From: JAJXWB01 sp964634325
GTDB lineage: Bacteria > Pseudomonadota > Alphaproteobacteria > Rhizobiales > Beijerinckiaceae
DNA length: 64,000 nt
Assembly: GCA_964634325.1 (NCBI GenBank)
Contig: CAZWJF010000008.1
Span: 1 to 64,000 of the forward strand
Reading direction: 5' to 3'
Shown: positions 8,488-16,870 of the stretch, piece after piece
Numbering within the stretch: position 1 is the stretch's first letter
How the letters are laid out: every line of letters starts with the position of its first letter
The notes under the pieces: generated by a model
What the model was told of the DNA's origin: nothing
What the model saw: the letters and a program-made list of their open reading frames with translations, nothing else
The model's database searches: none
Made by a program: the position numbers and the translations under genes

Positions 8488-9366
8488 TCAGTCGGTCAAT
8501 TTGGCGCAGATCGATTCGAGTTGTTCGAGGCTCGAATAGCGAATGACCATCTCGCCGGTTTCACCTTTTGATTTGATGGCGACCGCCAAGCCAATTGCGT
8601 CCCCGAGTCTCTTGGCGAGGTCGCGCGTATCCGCATCCTCGGATACGGCGCGCGGTCGCCCGCCCTTCTTGACGCTATCGGAGTTGTTCACCGCCTCCTG
8701 GGCCAGCCGCTCGACGTCGCGAACAGTCAGACCCTTTGAAACGATCATCTCGGCGACCGAGTCCGGCTCCGCAACGGCGAGCAAGGCGCGCGCATGTCCG
8801 GCGCTGATCCGCCCATCCGCCAACATGTGCTTGGCTTTTTCGGGAAGCTTCGAAAGCCTCGTCATATTGGCGACATGACTGCGGCTCTTGCCGATCGTCT
8901 TTGCGATATCGGCATGCGTATAGCCGTAGTCCGCGGCGAGCCTTTCGTAGCCTTGAGCCTCTTCGAGCGGATTGAGATCCGTTCGCTGCACGTTTTCGAT
9001 AATCGCAAGCTCCAACGCTTCTCGATCATCCGCGCTGACGACAACAATCGGAACTTCGTGCAGGCCTGCTTTTTGCGCTGCGCGCCAGCGCCGCTCTCCG
9101 GCTATGATTTCATAGAGATCGGCGCCTTCGGAAGCGGAACGCACAATGATGGGCTGCAATATGCCTTTCTCGCGAATCGACCCCGCGAGATCCTCAAGAT
9201 CGGCGTCCGCGAAGTCCTTGCGCGGGTTGCGCGGATTCGGCCTGAGAAACTCAACCGGCGCCTTTTTCTGACCCTGTCGCGCCGCATGGCCAATCTCGCT
9301 TTCATCATGCGAAACGCCAATCAACGCGGCGAGCCCGCGTCCCAATCTCCTGGCTTCTTCGGCCAT
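8488..9366 (-). CDS. parB: Chromosome-partitioning protein ParB
   Basis: 292 residues. The N-terminal CTP-binding/ParB domain shows RPNPRNPRKDF, the GILQPIIVR strand and the GERRWRAAQKAGL box. Then comes the KorB-type helix-turn-helix (YTHADIAKTIGKSRSHVANM) that reads parS, the ISAGHARALL motif and a C-terminal dimerisation domain. ParB loads on parS, spreads as a clamp and recruits ParA. It follows parA by 19 bases, and two parS sites lie 1-3 kb upstream in the same operon. Confidence 0.97.
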   Translation of the reverse strand: MAEEARRLGRGLAALIGVSHDESEIGHAARQGQKKAPVEFLRPNPRNPRKDFADADLEDLAGSIREKGILQPIIVRSASEGADLYEIIAGERRWRAAQKAGLHEVPIVVVSADDREALELAIIENVQRTDLNPLEEAQGYERLAADYGYTHADIAKTIGKSRSHVANMTRLSKLPEKAKHMLADGRISAGHARALLAVAEPDSVAEMIVSKGLTVRDVERLAQEAVNNSDSVKKGGRPRAVSEDADTRDLAKRLGDAIGLAVAIKSKGETGEMVIRYSSLEQLESICAKLTD

Positions 9367-9385
9367 TGTTTACTCCTGGAACCTG

Positions 9386-10183
9386 TTAGGCGGCGCGAAT
9401 TCGGCGCTCTCTCTGGATGATCTCTGACGCGAGCTTCAAGTACGCCTGGCTTCCCGTGCAGCGCAGGTCGTAAAGCAAGGCGGGCTTCCCATAGGACGGG
9501 GCTTCGGAAACCCTGACATTTCTCGGAATGACCGTGTCATAAACCTTCTCGCCCATATGACTCCGGACGTCGGCGACCACCTGGGTTGCGAGTTTGTTAC
9601 GCGGATCGAACATGGTCAGGACGATCCCATGAATCGTCAGTCGCGGATTCAGCGACTTCTTGACCTGCTCTACAGTGGAAAGCAGCTGCGAGAGCCCTTC
9701 CAACGCAAAGAACTCGCACTGCAGCGGGACGACGACGCTGTCGGCGGCCGCAAGTGCGTTGATTGTCAGCAAATTCAACGACGGCGGACAATCAATCAGG
9801 ACATATGTGATCTGGACCCCGGGCTCGACCTCATAGCGCTGCAAGTCCGACAGCGCCTTTCGTATTCGAAACGTTCTATCCGAACTATTCGCGATCTCGA
9901 GTTCGACGCCGAGCAAGTCCAGCGTTGATGGAGCGATCCACAGCCGCGGCACGGCTGTCGGGACGACGGCATCCTCAATCGACCGATCGCCCGTCAGAAC
10001 GTCATACGTCGAGACTTTGCGGTTTTGCCGGTCGATTCCCAAACCGGTCGACGCATTTCCCTGCGGATCGAGATCGATGATCAGCACATGCTCGCCAATG
10101 GCCGCGAGCGCTGTTCCCAGGTTGATGGCCGTGGTCGTTTTCCCGACCCCGCCCTTTTGGTTAGCCAACGCGAGAACGCGCAT
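9386..10183 (-). CDS. parA: Chromosome-partitioning ATPase ParA
   Basis: 265 residues. The deviant Walker A is at the very start (ANQKGGVGKTTT, Lys10 and Lys15), followed by LIIDLDPQGNASTGLG and VLIDCPPSLNLLT (Walker B) and the switch-like QCEFFALEGLSQL. ParA forms nucleoid-bound ATP dimers that pull ParB-parS complexes apart. I start at ATG 10183, the standard N-terminus; this overlaps the end of rsmG by 23 bases. In-frame sequence upstream would only add residues with no homology. Confidence 0.97.
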   Translation of the reverse strand: MRVLALANQKGGVGKTTTAINLGTALAAIGEHVLIIDLDPQGNASTGLGIDRQNRKVSTYDVLTGDRSIEDAVVPTAVPRLWIAPSTLDLLGVELEIANSSDRTFRIRKALSDLQRYEVEPGVQITYVLIDCPPSLNLLTINALAAADSVVVPLQCEFFALEGLSQLLSTVEQVKKSLNPRLTIHGIVLTMFDPRNKLATQVVADVRSHMGEKVYDTVIPRNVRVSEAPSYGKPALLYDLRCTGSQAYLKLASEIIQRERRIRAA

Positions 10184-10823
10184 CAAATCCCCCAAAATCT
10201 TCTCGCCCGTTCGCTCGGAGGCGTACGATAGAGCCCGCAGGGTCAACCTTGCTCGGAAACAATTCGAGTATGAAATTACTATTGCTTGGGGTTCTGGTCA
10301 ATTCAGACGCTATATCTCGGCCCTTGAGGAACAAGCCGGTCGAGCCATTTTCCACATCATCTTTCACCAGATCCATCAGATCTGGCATAGGCGCCATGGC
10401 TCGCGAAACTATCACGTCGGCTTTAATCGCTCGCAGAACGTCCTCACATCGAGCGTTGTGCACAACCGCAGCGGCTCCTGTTTCACGTGAAACTTCGCGC
10501 AAGAACGATGCTTTGCGCCTGTCCGATTCAATCAAATGCATTTCGCCGACGTGACGGCTTCTTTGGAGAAGCGCGATGACCAAACCCGGAAAACCCGCGC
10601 CGGACCCGAGATCGGCCCACCTACCGTCAACAGACGCGAACTTCACCAGCTGAAGCGAGTCCGCGAAGTGCCTGGACCAAACCTCTGAGAGCGTCGAGTG
10701 GCCGACGAGATTAAGCTTCGACTGCCACCTTCTCAGTAGCTCTTCATAGACGCCCAGCGGTTCGAGGATCTCACTGAGCTCGGGCACGAGCCTCGCCGCG
10801 CTTTCGATCTTCGGATTGCTCAT
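10161..10823 (-). CDS. rsmG: 16S rRNA (guanine-527-N7)-methyltransferase
   Basis: A 220-residue SAM-dependent methyltransferase (formerly GidB) that makes m7G527 in 16S rRNA. Motif I is DLGSGAGFPGLV, preceded by the RHFADSLQL stretch, with ESDRRKASFLREVSRETG and VSRAMAP downstream. A parS site lies inside the gene and encodes the VSRETG residues. The ATG overlaps the mnmG stop by four bases. Loss of this enzyme is known in other bacteria to give low-level streptomycin resistance. Confidence 0.96.
   Translation of the reverse strand: MSNPKIESAARLVPELSEILEPLGVYEELLRRWQSKLNLVGHSTLSEVWSRHFADSLQLVKFASVDGRWADLGSGAGFPGLVIALLQRSRHVGEMHLIESDRRKASFLREVSRETGAAAVVHNARCEDVLRAIKADVIVSRAMAPMPDLMDLVKDDVENGSTGLFLKGRDIASELTRTPSNSNFILELFPSKVDPAGSIVRLRANGREDFGGFDARSRVG
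10479..10494. promoter_or_regulatory. parS centromere site (within rsmG)
   Basis: TGTTTCACGTGAAACT matches the universal bacterial parS palindrome TGTTTCACGTGAAACA at 15 of 16 positions. It lies inside rsmG, about 1.1 kb from the parB start codon and about 6 kb from the candidate origin. ParB is expected to nucleate here. Confidence 0.93.
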
Positions 10824-12697
10824 GCCGAGGGACTATTCGCTTTCCTCGCGTATGCCGCCAGAAGCGTCATCGCCGCCGGCGTTATCCCCTCTACGCGATA
10901 CGCATGTTCCAGCGACACCGGCCGAGCAGCTGTCAGTCTGGCCTTGACTTCATTAGACAGCCCCCCGATCGAGCTGTAGTCCAGATCGGAAGGCAGCTTG
11001 GACTCGAACCGACTTGTGTAGTCCGCGATCGAAGCCGCTTGCCGATCAAGATACACCGAATATTTGGCGTCCGTTTCGACCTGGTTGCGCGCCATCTTCG
11101 AGCTACCGCTCAAGCTCGGCCATAACCGCTCCAAGGTATCAAACGACACATCCGAACGTGACAGGAGTTCGAGTCCGTTTCGACGAATTCCATCCGCATT
11201 CACTGCGATGCCGACTGCCGAGGCTTCTTCCGGCGAAGCGGTGACGCCGGTCAACTCGCGGGTCAAGTCTTCGACCGCCGCGCGTCGACGGGCATGAGCC
11301 GCGGACCGCGAGGAAGACACGCAACCCAGTTTTTCACCGAACGGCGTGAGTCGCAGGTCGGCGTTGTCCGCTCGCAAATTCAGCCGATATTCGGATCGCG
11401 AGGTGAACATTCGATACGGCTCGCTAACTCCCCGGCTGGTCAGATCGTCAATCATTACGCCAATGAATCCATCGCTGCGCTTGATCATCACTGCATCGAG
11501 ACCGCCCGCTCGCCTGGCGGCGTTGATACCTGCCAATATCCCCTGCCCAGCGGCCTCTTCGTAGCCTGTCGTTCCGTTGACCTGCCCGGCAAGGAACAGC
11601 CCCTCGATTCTCTTCGACTCGAGGGTGGGCGCCAACTCGCGCGGGTCGAAATAGTCGTATTCAATCGCATAGCCGGGCCGAACGATTCTCGCCCGCTCAA
11701 GCCCGGGAATCGTCCGGATCATTCGTTCCTGAGCCGACTCGGAAATACTGGTCGATATTCCGTTAGGGTAGATCAACTCGGACTCGTACCCCTCGGGCTC
11801 AAGAAATATCTGGTGTCCGTCTCGATCCCCGAACCGTGTGACCTTGTCCTCGATCGACGGACAATACCGTGGCCCCCGCCCTGTGATGGCGCCCGTAAAT
11901 AACGGCGCATCGACCATCGCCTCACGGATCACATCGTGCGTCGCCTGCGTCGTACGTGTGATATGGCAGCATACCTGAGGCGCTGCGATGCGTTCGGTGA
12001 CGAATGAAAAAGGCTCCGGCTCCAAGTCGCCGAACTGTGGCTCTAACGATCGCCAATCGATCGTATCCTTGGCAAGCCGCGCGGGAGTGCCGGTTTTCAA
12101 GCGCCCGACCGGCAAGCCGATTTCTTCGAGCTGACCTCCCAGCGCCTGGGATGGGATTTCGCCTATCCGCCCGCCGGACCGCTGATCACGACCTATGTGA
12201 ATCACGCCGCGCAGGAACGTGCCACTGGTGAGCACGACGCTTGGGGCCCGGATCAAATCCCCATTCGAGTCATGTATCCCGATTACCCTGGCGTCTTCGA
12301 CCGCCAGTCCGGCGACCAAAGTCGCGCCAATCGTCAGATTTGGGTAGCCGAACAGTTCTTCTTGCATCGCTCTCGCATAGAGATCGCGATCGATCTGGGC
12401 GCGTGGGCCACGCGCTGCAGGTCCACGGGATCGGTTGAGAACGCGAAACTGAATGCCGCCACGGTCGGCTATCCGTCCCATGAGGCCATCAAGCGCGTCG
12501 ATCTCTCTGACGATCTGCCCCTTCCCTAAACCGCCAATCGCCGGATTGCAGGACATAACCCCGATGTCCGAAAACGACTTGGTGGCCAACAGTGTGCGCG
12601 CGCCGATTCGCGCTGAGGCCGCCGCGGCTTCGCATCCCGCGTGGCCTGCGCCGATAACGATCACGTCGAACCTTTTCGATACCGAATCGTGTTTCAC
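10820..12697 (-). CDS. mnmG: tRNA uridine-5-carboxymethylaminomethyl modification enzyme MnmG
   Basis: A 625-residue FAD enzyme (formerly GidA) that works with MnmE to add the cmnm5 group to U34 of certain tRNAs. Visible are the dinucleotide fold DVIVIGAGHAGCEAA, SCNPAIGGLGKG, the LNRSRGPAARGPRAQIDR block, GLFLAGQVNGTTGYEEAAGQG and TSRSEYRLNLRADNAD. The only usable start is GTG at 12697, because a stop (that of mnmE) lies four codons upstream. That GTG is the centre of a parS palindrome. MnmE and MnmG genes are adjacent, as their products form one complex. Confidence 0.97.
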   Translation of the reverse strand: MKHDSVSKRFDVIVIGAGHAGCEAAAASARIGARTLLATKSFSDIGVMSCNPAIGGLGKGQIVREIDALDGLMGRIADRGGIQFRVLNRSRGPAARGPRAQIDRDLYARAMQEELFGYPNLTIGATLVAGLAVEDARVIGIHDSNGDLIRAPSVVLTSGTFLRGVIHIGRDQRSGGRIGEIPSQALGGQLEEIGLPVGRLKTGTPARLAKDTIDWRSLEPQFGDLEPEPFSFVTERIAAPQVCCHITRTTQATHDVIREAMVDAPLFTGAITGRGPRYCPSIEDKVTRFGDRDGHQIFLEPEGYESELIYPNGISTSISESAQERMIRTIPGLERARIVRPGYAIEYDYFDPRELAPTLESKRIEGLFLAGQVNGTTGYEEAAGQGILAGINAARRAGGLDAVMIKRSDGFIGVMIDDLTSRGVSEPYRMFTSRSEYRLNLRADNADLRLTPFGEKLGCVSSSRSAAHARRRAAVEDLTRELTGVTASPEEASAVGIAVNADGIRRNGLELLSRSDVSFDTLERLWPSLSGSSKMARNQVETDAKYSVYLDRQAASIADYTSRFESKLPSDLDYSSIGGLSNEVKARLTAARPVSLEHAYRVEGITPAAMTLLAAYARKANSPSA

Positions 12698-12705
12698 GTG
12701 AAACT
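12690..12705. promoter_or_regulatory. parS centromere site (overlapping mnmG start)
   Basis: TGTTTCACGTGAAACT, again 15 of 16 to the parS consensus. The CACGTG core contains the GTG start codon of mnmG, so segregation site and translation start share bases. It lies about 4 kb from the candidate oriC and 2.2 kb from the other parS copy. Confidence 0.93.
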
Positions 12706-12706
12706 C

Positions 12707-14023
12707 TCACTTCCCGACGCAGAATCGTCGAAAAATCTCGCCGAGAACTTCCTCATCGTCGAACCCATGGGCAATGCCCTTCAGGTGGTCGTTAGCCAAG
12801 CGACATTCCTCCGCCGCCAATTCCACATCCCCTCTTGCAGCGTGCGCCGCCAACCTTTCGAGGTCCTCCATCGCCCGTTCAAGACACTTCCGATGTCTCT
12901 CTCGAATAATCGACCCCTCGGATCCGTCACCAACCACGTTGAGCGCGCGATTTCGAAGTTCCTCGACAAGATTTGAAATCGAGTCCGAATCGTTCTTCGC
13001 GACTGCGAGCATGCCCTCTGGCGGCGGCGCCTCATCGGCTTTGGACCAAATCTCCAGAACTGGCGTCGGCAGCGCTTCCGGCGGTGCCGCTCCTGTATCG
13101 GCAGATCTCAGCCAGATCACCAGATCCGCCGACGCAGCTGTCGTTCGCGCTCTCTCCATACCGATCAATTCAACCGGATCGAGTGATTCATGCAAGCCGG
13201 CGCTATCGACAAGGTTCACGGGAACGCCGCGCAAATCCAACCTGTTGCGAACGAGATCGCGCGTCGTCCCGGCGTACTCGCTCACAATCGCGAGATCCTC
13301 GCCCGACAGGCAATTGAACAACGTGGACTTTCCTACATTCGGAGGACCAGCAATCGCAATCGTAAACCCCTGCCTCAATGACAAACTACGGTCGCTGGCG
13401 GACAACTCCTCCTGCATGTCGGCCCGCAATTCCCTGCAGACTCGCTCGATAGCGCGAGTGTCGAACATTGCGACATCTCCCTCGTCACTGAAGTCGAGCG
13501 AACTTTCCAACAGCGCTGCAACCGTCAAAAGCCTCGAGCGCCAATTGTCGATCTTCTTACCCAGCGCCCCATCAAGCGCACGAAGCGCTTGCCTTCGCTG
13601 AAATTCCGTCTCCGAATCAATCAGGTCGGCCAGGGCTTCGGCCTGTGCAAGATCGAACTTGCCAGCAAGGTGCGCGCGTCGGGTGAACTCGCCAGGTTCG
13701 GCCTGCCGAACTTCAGCCAGGCTACCCACCACTCTCGTCAATGCGGCAATGACGCTTGCTGCGCCGTGAACGCTCAGCTCAAGGCAATCCTCGCCAGTGA
13801 AACTATGCGGCGCTTCGTAAAATGTGACGATCGCCTCATCAATCTTTTCCGCTGTAGCGGGATCGCACAGACCAACCAGCTTCGCATACCGTGGTTTCGG
13901 GCAACTCGTCCCCGTCAGATGGTGGAAGACGCCTCGACACTTCGCGCCGGAAATACGAAAAACCGCCAAGGCTGAACGCCCTGGCGGTGTCGAAAGCGCA
14001 AAAATCGTATCGGTATCAGCCAT
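12707..14023 (-). CDS. mnmE: tRNA modification GTPase MnmE
   Basis: 438 residues. The N-terminal folate-binding domain starts with DTIFALSTPPG and contains GEFTRRAHLAGKFDL. The inserted G domain has GPPNVGKST (P-loop), the GTTRD switch and DSAGLHE. The protein ends in FCVGK, the catalytic CxGK motif. With MnmG it builds the cmnm5U34 modification. It sits between rho and mnmG on the same strand; nine bases separate its stop from the mnmG start. Confidence 0.97.
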   Translation of the reverse strand: MADTDTIFALSTPPGRSALAVFRISGAKCRGVFHHLTGTSCPKPRYAKLVGLCDPATAEKIDEAIVTFYEAPHSFTGEDCLELSVHGAASVIAALTRVVGSLAEVRQAEPGEFTRRAHLAGKFDLAQAEALADLIDSETEFQRRQALRALDGALGKKIDNWRSRLLTVAALLESSLDFSDEGDVAMFDTRAIERVCRELRADMQEELSASDRSLSLRQGFTIAIAGPPNVGKSTLFNCLSGEDLAIVSEYAGTTRDLVRNRLDLRGVPVNLVDSAGLHESLDPVELIGMERARTTAASADLVIWLRSADTGAAPPEALPTPVLEIWSKADEAPPPEGMLAVAKNDSDSISNLVEELRNRALNVVGDGSEGSIIRERHRKCLERAMEDLERLAAHAARGDVELAAEECRLANDHLKGIAHGFDDEEVLGEIFRRFCVGK

Positions 14024-14056
14024 GTCTTCGATACCGCACAGCCGACGATTGATCCG

Positions 14057-15325
14057 TCAGGTGTTCATCGACTCGAAGAAGCTCGCGTTCCCCTTCGGCG
14101 TTTCGCGCAACTTTCCGAGCAAAAACTCGATCGCGTCGATCGTGCCCATCGGATTGAGGATCCTACGCAGCACGTACATCTTCTTGAGAATGTCGCCGGA
14201 GACCAGAAGCTCCTCTTTACGCGTGCCCGACCTCGTAATGTCGATCGCCGGAAACACGCGCTTGTCCGCGACCTTGCGATCGAGAATGATTTCAGAATTG
14301 CCGGTTCCCTTGAACTCTTCGAAGATCACCTCGTCCATCCGAGAGCCAGTATCGATGAGCGCTGTGGCGATAATGGTGAGGGACCCGCCTTCCTCGATGT
14401 TGCGCGCGGCGCCAAAGAAACGCTTCGGCCTTTGAAGCGCGTTCGCGTCCACGCCGCCAGTCAACACCTTTCCGGAAGACGGCACGACCGTATTGTACGC
14501 GCGTCCGAGCCTCGTGATCGAATCCAGCAGGATCACGACGTCACGTCCGTGTTCGACCAGGCGCTTCGCCTTCTCGATGACCATTTCGGCGACCTGAACG
14601 TGCCGGACCGCCGGTTCATCGAAGGTCGATGACACGACCTCGCCTTTCACCGAGCGTTGCATGTCGGTGACTTCTTCCGGACGCTCATCGATCAGCAGTA
14701 CGATGAGATAGCATTCTGGATGATTGGCAGTGACGGCCTGCGCAATGTTCTGCAGCAATACCGTCTTGCCGGTCCTCGGCGGCGCCACGATAAGCGCGCG
14801 CTGTCCTTTGCCGATGGGCGAAACGATATCAATGACGCGCGCTGAAACATCCTTTCGAGTTGGGTCCTCGATCTCCAGCTTGAGCCGTTCGTCGGGATAA
14901 AGCGGCGTCAAGTTGTCGAAATGTACTTTATGCCTTGCCTTCTCTGGATCTTCGAAATTGATCGTGTTCACCTTCAGAAGTGCGAAGTAACGCTCGCCTT
15001 CTTTCGGGCTTCTGATCAATCCTTCAACCGTATCTCCGGTACGCAGACCAAATCTCCTAATCTGCGACGGAGAAACATAAATATCGTCTGGACCAGCTAA
15101 GTAGTTAGCGTCCGGAGACCTCAAAAATCCGAAGCCGTCCTGTAATACCTCTACAACGCCCTCGCCGATTATCTCAACTTCATTATTTGCAAGTTGCTTC
15201 AATATCGCAAACATGAGCTCCTGTTTACGCATAACAGAAGCATTTTCAACTTCAAGCTCCTCCGCAAACGATAAGAGTTCCGTCGGAGATTTGAGCTTGA
15301 GGTCTTGTAATTTTACTTCCCGCAT
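14057..15325 (-). CDS. rho: Transcription termination factor Rho
   Basis: A 422-residue hexameric RNA helicase. The N-terminal helical domain begins MREVKLQDLKLKSP, followed by a cold-shock-like RNA-binding domain (GFGFLRSPDANYLAGPDDIYVSPSQIRRF, read in parts). The ATPase core has Walker A APPRTGKT, the LLIDERPEEVTDM block and the Q/R loops near TGGVDANALQRPKRFFGAARN. Length and motifs are standard. It lies 33 bases upstream of mnmE and 153 bases downstream of hemE. Confidence 0.98.
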   Translation of the reverse strand: MREVKLQDLKLKSPTELLSFAEELEVENASVMRKQELMFAILKQLANNEVEIIGEGVVEVLQDGFGFLRSPDANYLAGPDDIYVSPSQIRRFGLRTGDTVEGLIRSPKEGERYFALLKVNTINFEDPEKARHKVHFDNLTPLYPDERLKLEIEDPTRKDVSARVIDIVSPIGKGQRALIVAPPRTGKTVLLQNIAQAVTANHPECYLIVLLIDERPEEVTDMQRSVKGEVVSSTFDEPAVRHVQVAEMVIEKAKRLVEHGRDVVILLDSITRLGRAYNTVVPSSGKVLTGGVDANALQRPKRFFGAARNIEEGGSLTIIATALIDTGSRMDEVIFEEFKGTGNSEIILDRKVADKRVFPAIDITRSGTRKEELLVSGDILKKMYVLRRILNPMGTIDAIEFLLGKLRETPKGNASFFESMNT

Positions 15326-15478
15326 AGGGCATCCTTGGCGATTTCAGCCGATTGATTGGAAAACGCCAACGAGCTGTTTCGAGCTTCGGCTCCTGCGGCT
15401 GAGCGCCGCGGAATCGTTGGCTTAATGAGGAGAGGCCTTACAGTTATCGCCAGAGTACGAGGATTGCAAGCCGCCGAT

Positions 15479-16501
15479 TCAGCTCTCCCGAACGAGCCGT
15501 ATCAATTGCTCGACATGGTCAATCGGCGTTTCAGGCAAAATCCCGTGCCCGAGATTGAATACGTATGGCGTTCCCGACAAATCGCGTTTGATACGCCTGA
15601 CCCCGTCTTCAAGCGCACGACCGCCGGCGACAAGGGCCAACGGGTCCAGATTGCCCTGAAGCACGACATTCGGGCCGAGCTCCGCGCGAACCTTAATCAG
15701 ATTTTCGGATGTTCCCAGAGCAAGGCAATCGCCAGTCACACGACCAGCGAATGTCGCCAGATTCGATCCGGCCTCGCGCGGAAACGTGATGATCTTCACT
15801 TGAGGCGCCTTCTCCCGAAGGCCGTTCACGATCTTCGCGATCGGATTGATGCACCAAGCCGTGAACTCGCTCGTCGGCAGAAGCCCGGCCCAGGAATCGA
15901 ATATCTGGACGACCTCTACCCCCGCTTTGGCTTGAGCGACCAGATACTCGATGGAAGCGTCGACGAGCTTGTCCATGAGGCTCGAGAACGCTTCCGGATG
16001 CCGATAAGCGAAAACACGAACCGCCTCCAGATCGCGAGACCCTTGACCCGCAACCATGTAGCTTGCGACGGTCCACGGAGCTCCGCAGAAGCCGATGAAG
16101 GTTGTCTGCGCAGGAAGCGCAGCACGGACGAGTTCGACGGCCTCGAGAACCGGCGACAACCGTCCAAGATCGAATTTCGGAAGATTGGCGATACCTGCGA
16201 CATCAAGCGGCGGACTCAAGCGAGGCCCGACGCCCTCTTCGAACGCAACGCCTTGTCCAAATCCGTACGGCACAACCAGAATATCGCTGAACAGGATCGC
16301 TGCGTCGAACCCGAATCGACGGATTGGCTGCAACGTCACCTCCGCTGCAAGCTTTGGCGTGAAGCAGAGATCCAGAAACGATCCCGCCTCCGCGCGAACC
16401 TGCCGGTATTCCGGAAGATACCGACCGGCCTGTCGCATCAGCCACATCGGCGGGGCGGTATGGACGGCTCCGCCAAGCGTTTCGAGCATCTTCTTGGTCA
16501 T
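15479..16501 (-). CDS. hemE: Uroporphyrinogen decarboxylase
   Basis: A 340-residue haem-pathway enzyme that removes four acetate carboxyls from uroporphyrinogen III to give coproporphyrinogen III. Marks are the substrate loop PPMWLMRQAGRYLPEYR near residue 20, the catalytic Asp in LFSDILVVPY, FCGAPWTVASYM, the DSWAGLL block and FNLGHGILPETP. ATG 16501 is preceded by AAGGGG at a good distance; in-frame residues further upstream look like translated spacer. It forms the left border of the candidate oriC. The hemJ gene often found between hemE and rho in related bacteria is absent. Confidence 0.97.
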   Translation of the reverse strand: MTKKMLETLGGAVHTAPPMWLMRQAGRYLPEYRQVRAEAGSFLDLCFTPKLAAEVTLQPIRRFGFDAAILFSDILVVPYGFGQGVAFEEGVGPRLSPPLDVAGIANLPKFDLGRLSPVLEAVELVRAALPAQTTFIGFCGAPWTVASYMVAGQGSRDLEAVRVFAYRHPEAFSSLMDKLVDASIEYLVAQAKAGVEVVQIFDSWAGLLPTSEFTAWCINPIAKIVNGLREKAPQVKIITFPREAGSNLATFAGRVTGDCLALGTSENLIKVRAELGPNVVLQGNLDPLALVAGGRALEDGVRRIKRDLSGTPYVFNLGHGILPETPIDHVEQLIRLVRES

Positions 16502-16870
16502 AGCGCCCCTTCTTCCCGAGCGAATAAAATATCCTTCGGAAGATTCTCTGTTTCTGTTTCTTGGCCTCGGATTAGGCCCATTCGCGACCATCCACAACTA
16601 GTGGACGCGTCGATCCGCGAACAACCCGGAATGAACAAGGGTGCAAAACGGGGATAACAGAAATATCTTTTGAAATCATATAGATGCAGGACGACAAATG
16701 AGATGTCCCTGACAATTCGCCCCACAATCAGAAATTCCGGAATTCCGACTGCAGAGCGAAAAGAATTCCTCTGTGCGTTCACGAAGCCCTTTTTCACGAC
16801 CGCCCCTGACAGACTCGTCCGCAAACCGTATTCTCCACAGCGATTCACCGGTCGTTCACACGAGGCGTCC
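16502..16870. other. Candidate chromosomal replication origin (oriC)
   Basis: A 369-base non-coding gap between hemE (minus) and PPSR (plus). In Caulobacter and Rickettsia the origin lies between hemE and the PPSR homologue RP001. DnaA-box-like words are TTCTCCACA at 16831-16839 (8 of 9 to TTATCCACA), CCATCCACA at 16588-16596 (7 of 9), and the reverse strand of 16649-16657 (7 of 9). An AT-rich tract at about 16655-16685 could be the unwinding element. GANTC sites lie at 16542, 16812 and 16842. No perfect box is present, so the call rests mainly on synteny and the gene divergence here. Confidence 0.6.

Noticed and set aside
16670..16870. A 67-residue N-terminal extension of PPSR
   Set aside because: It would use another TTG, lies across the origin-like gap and has no resemblance to the family; the downstream TTG gives the normal length.
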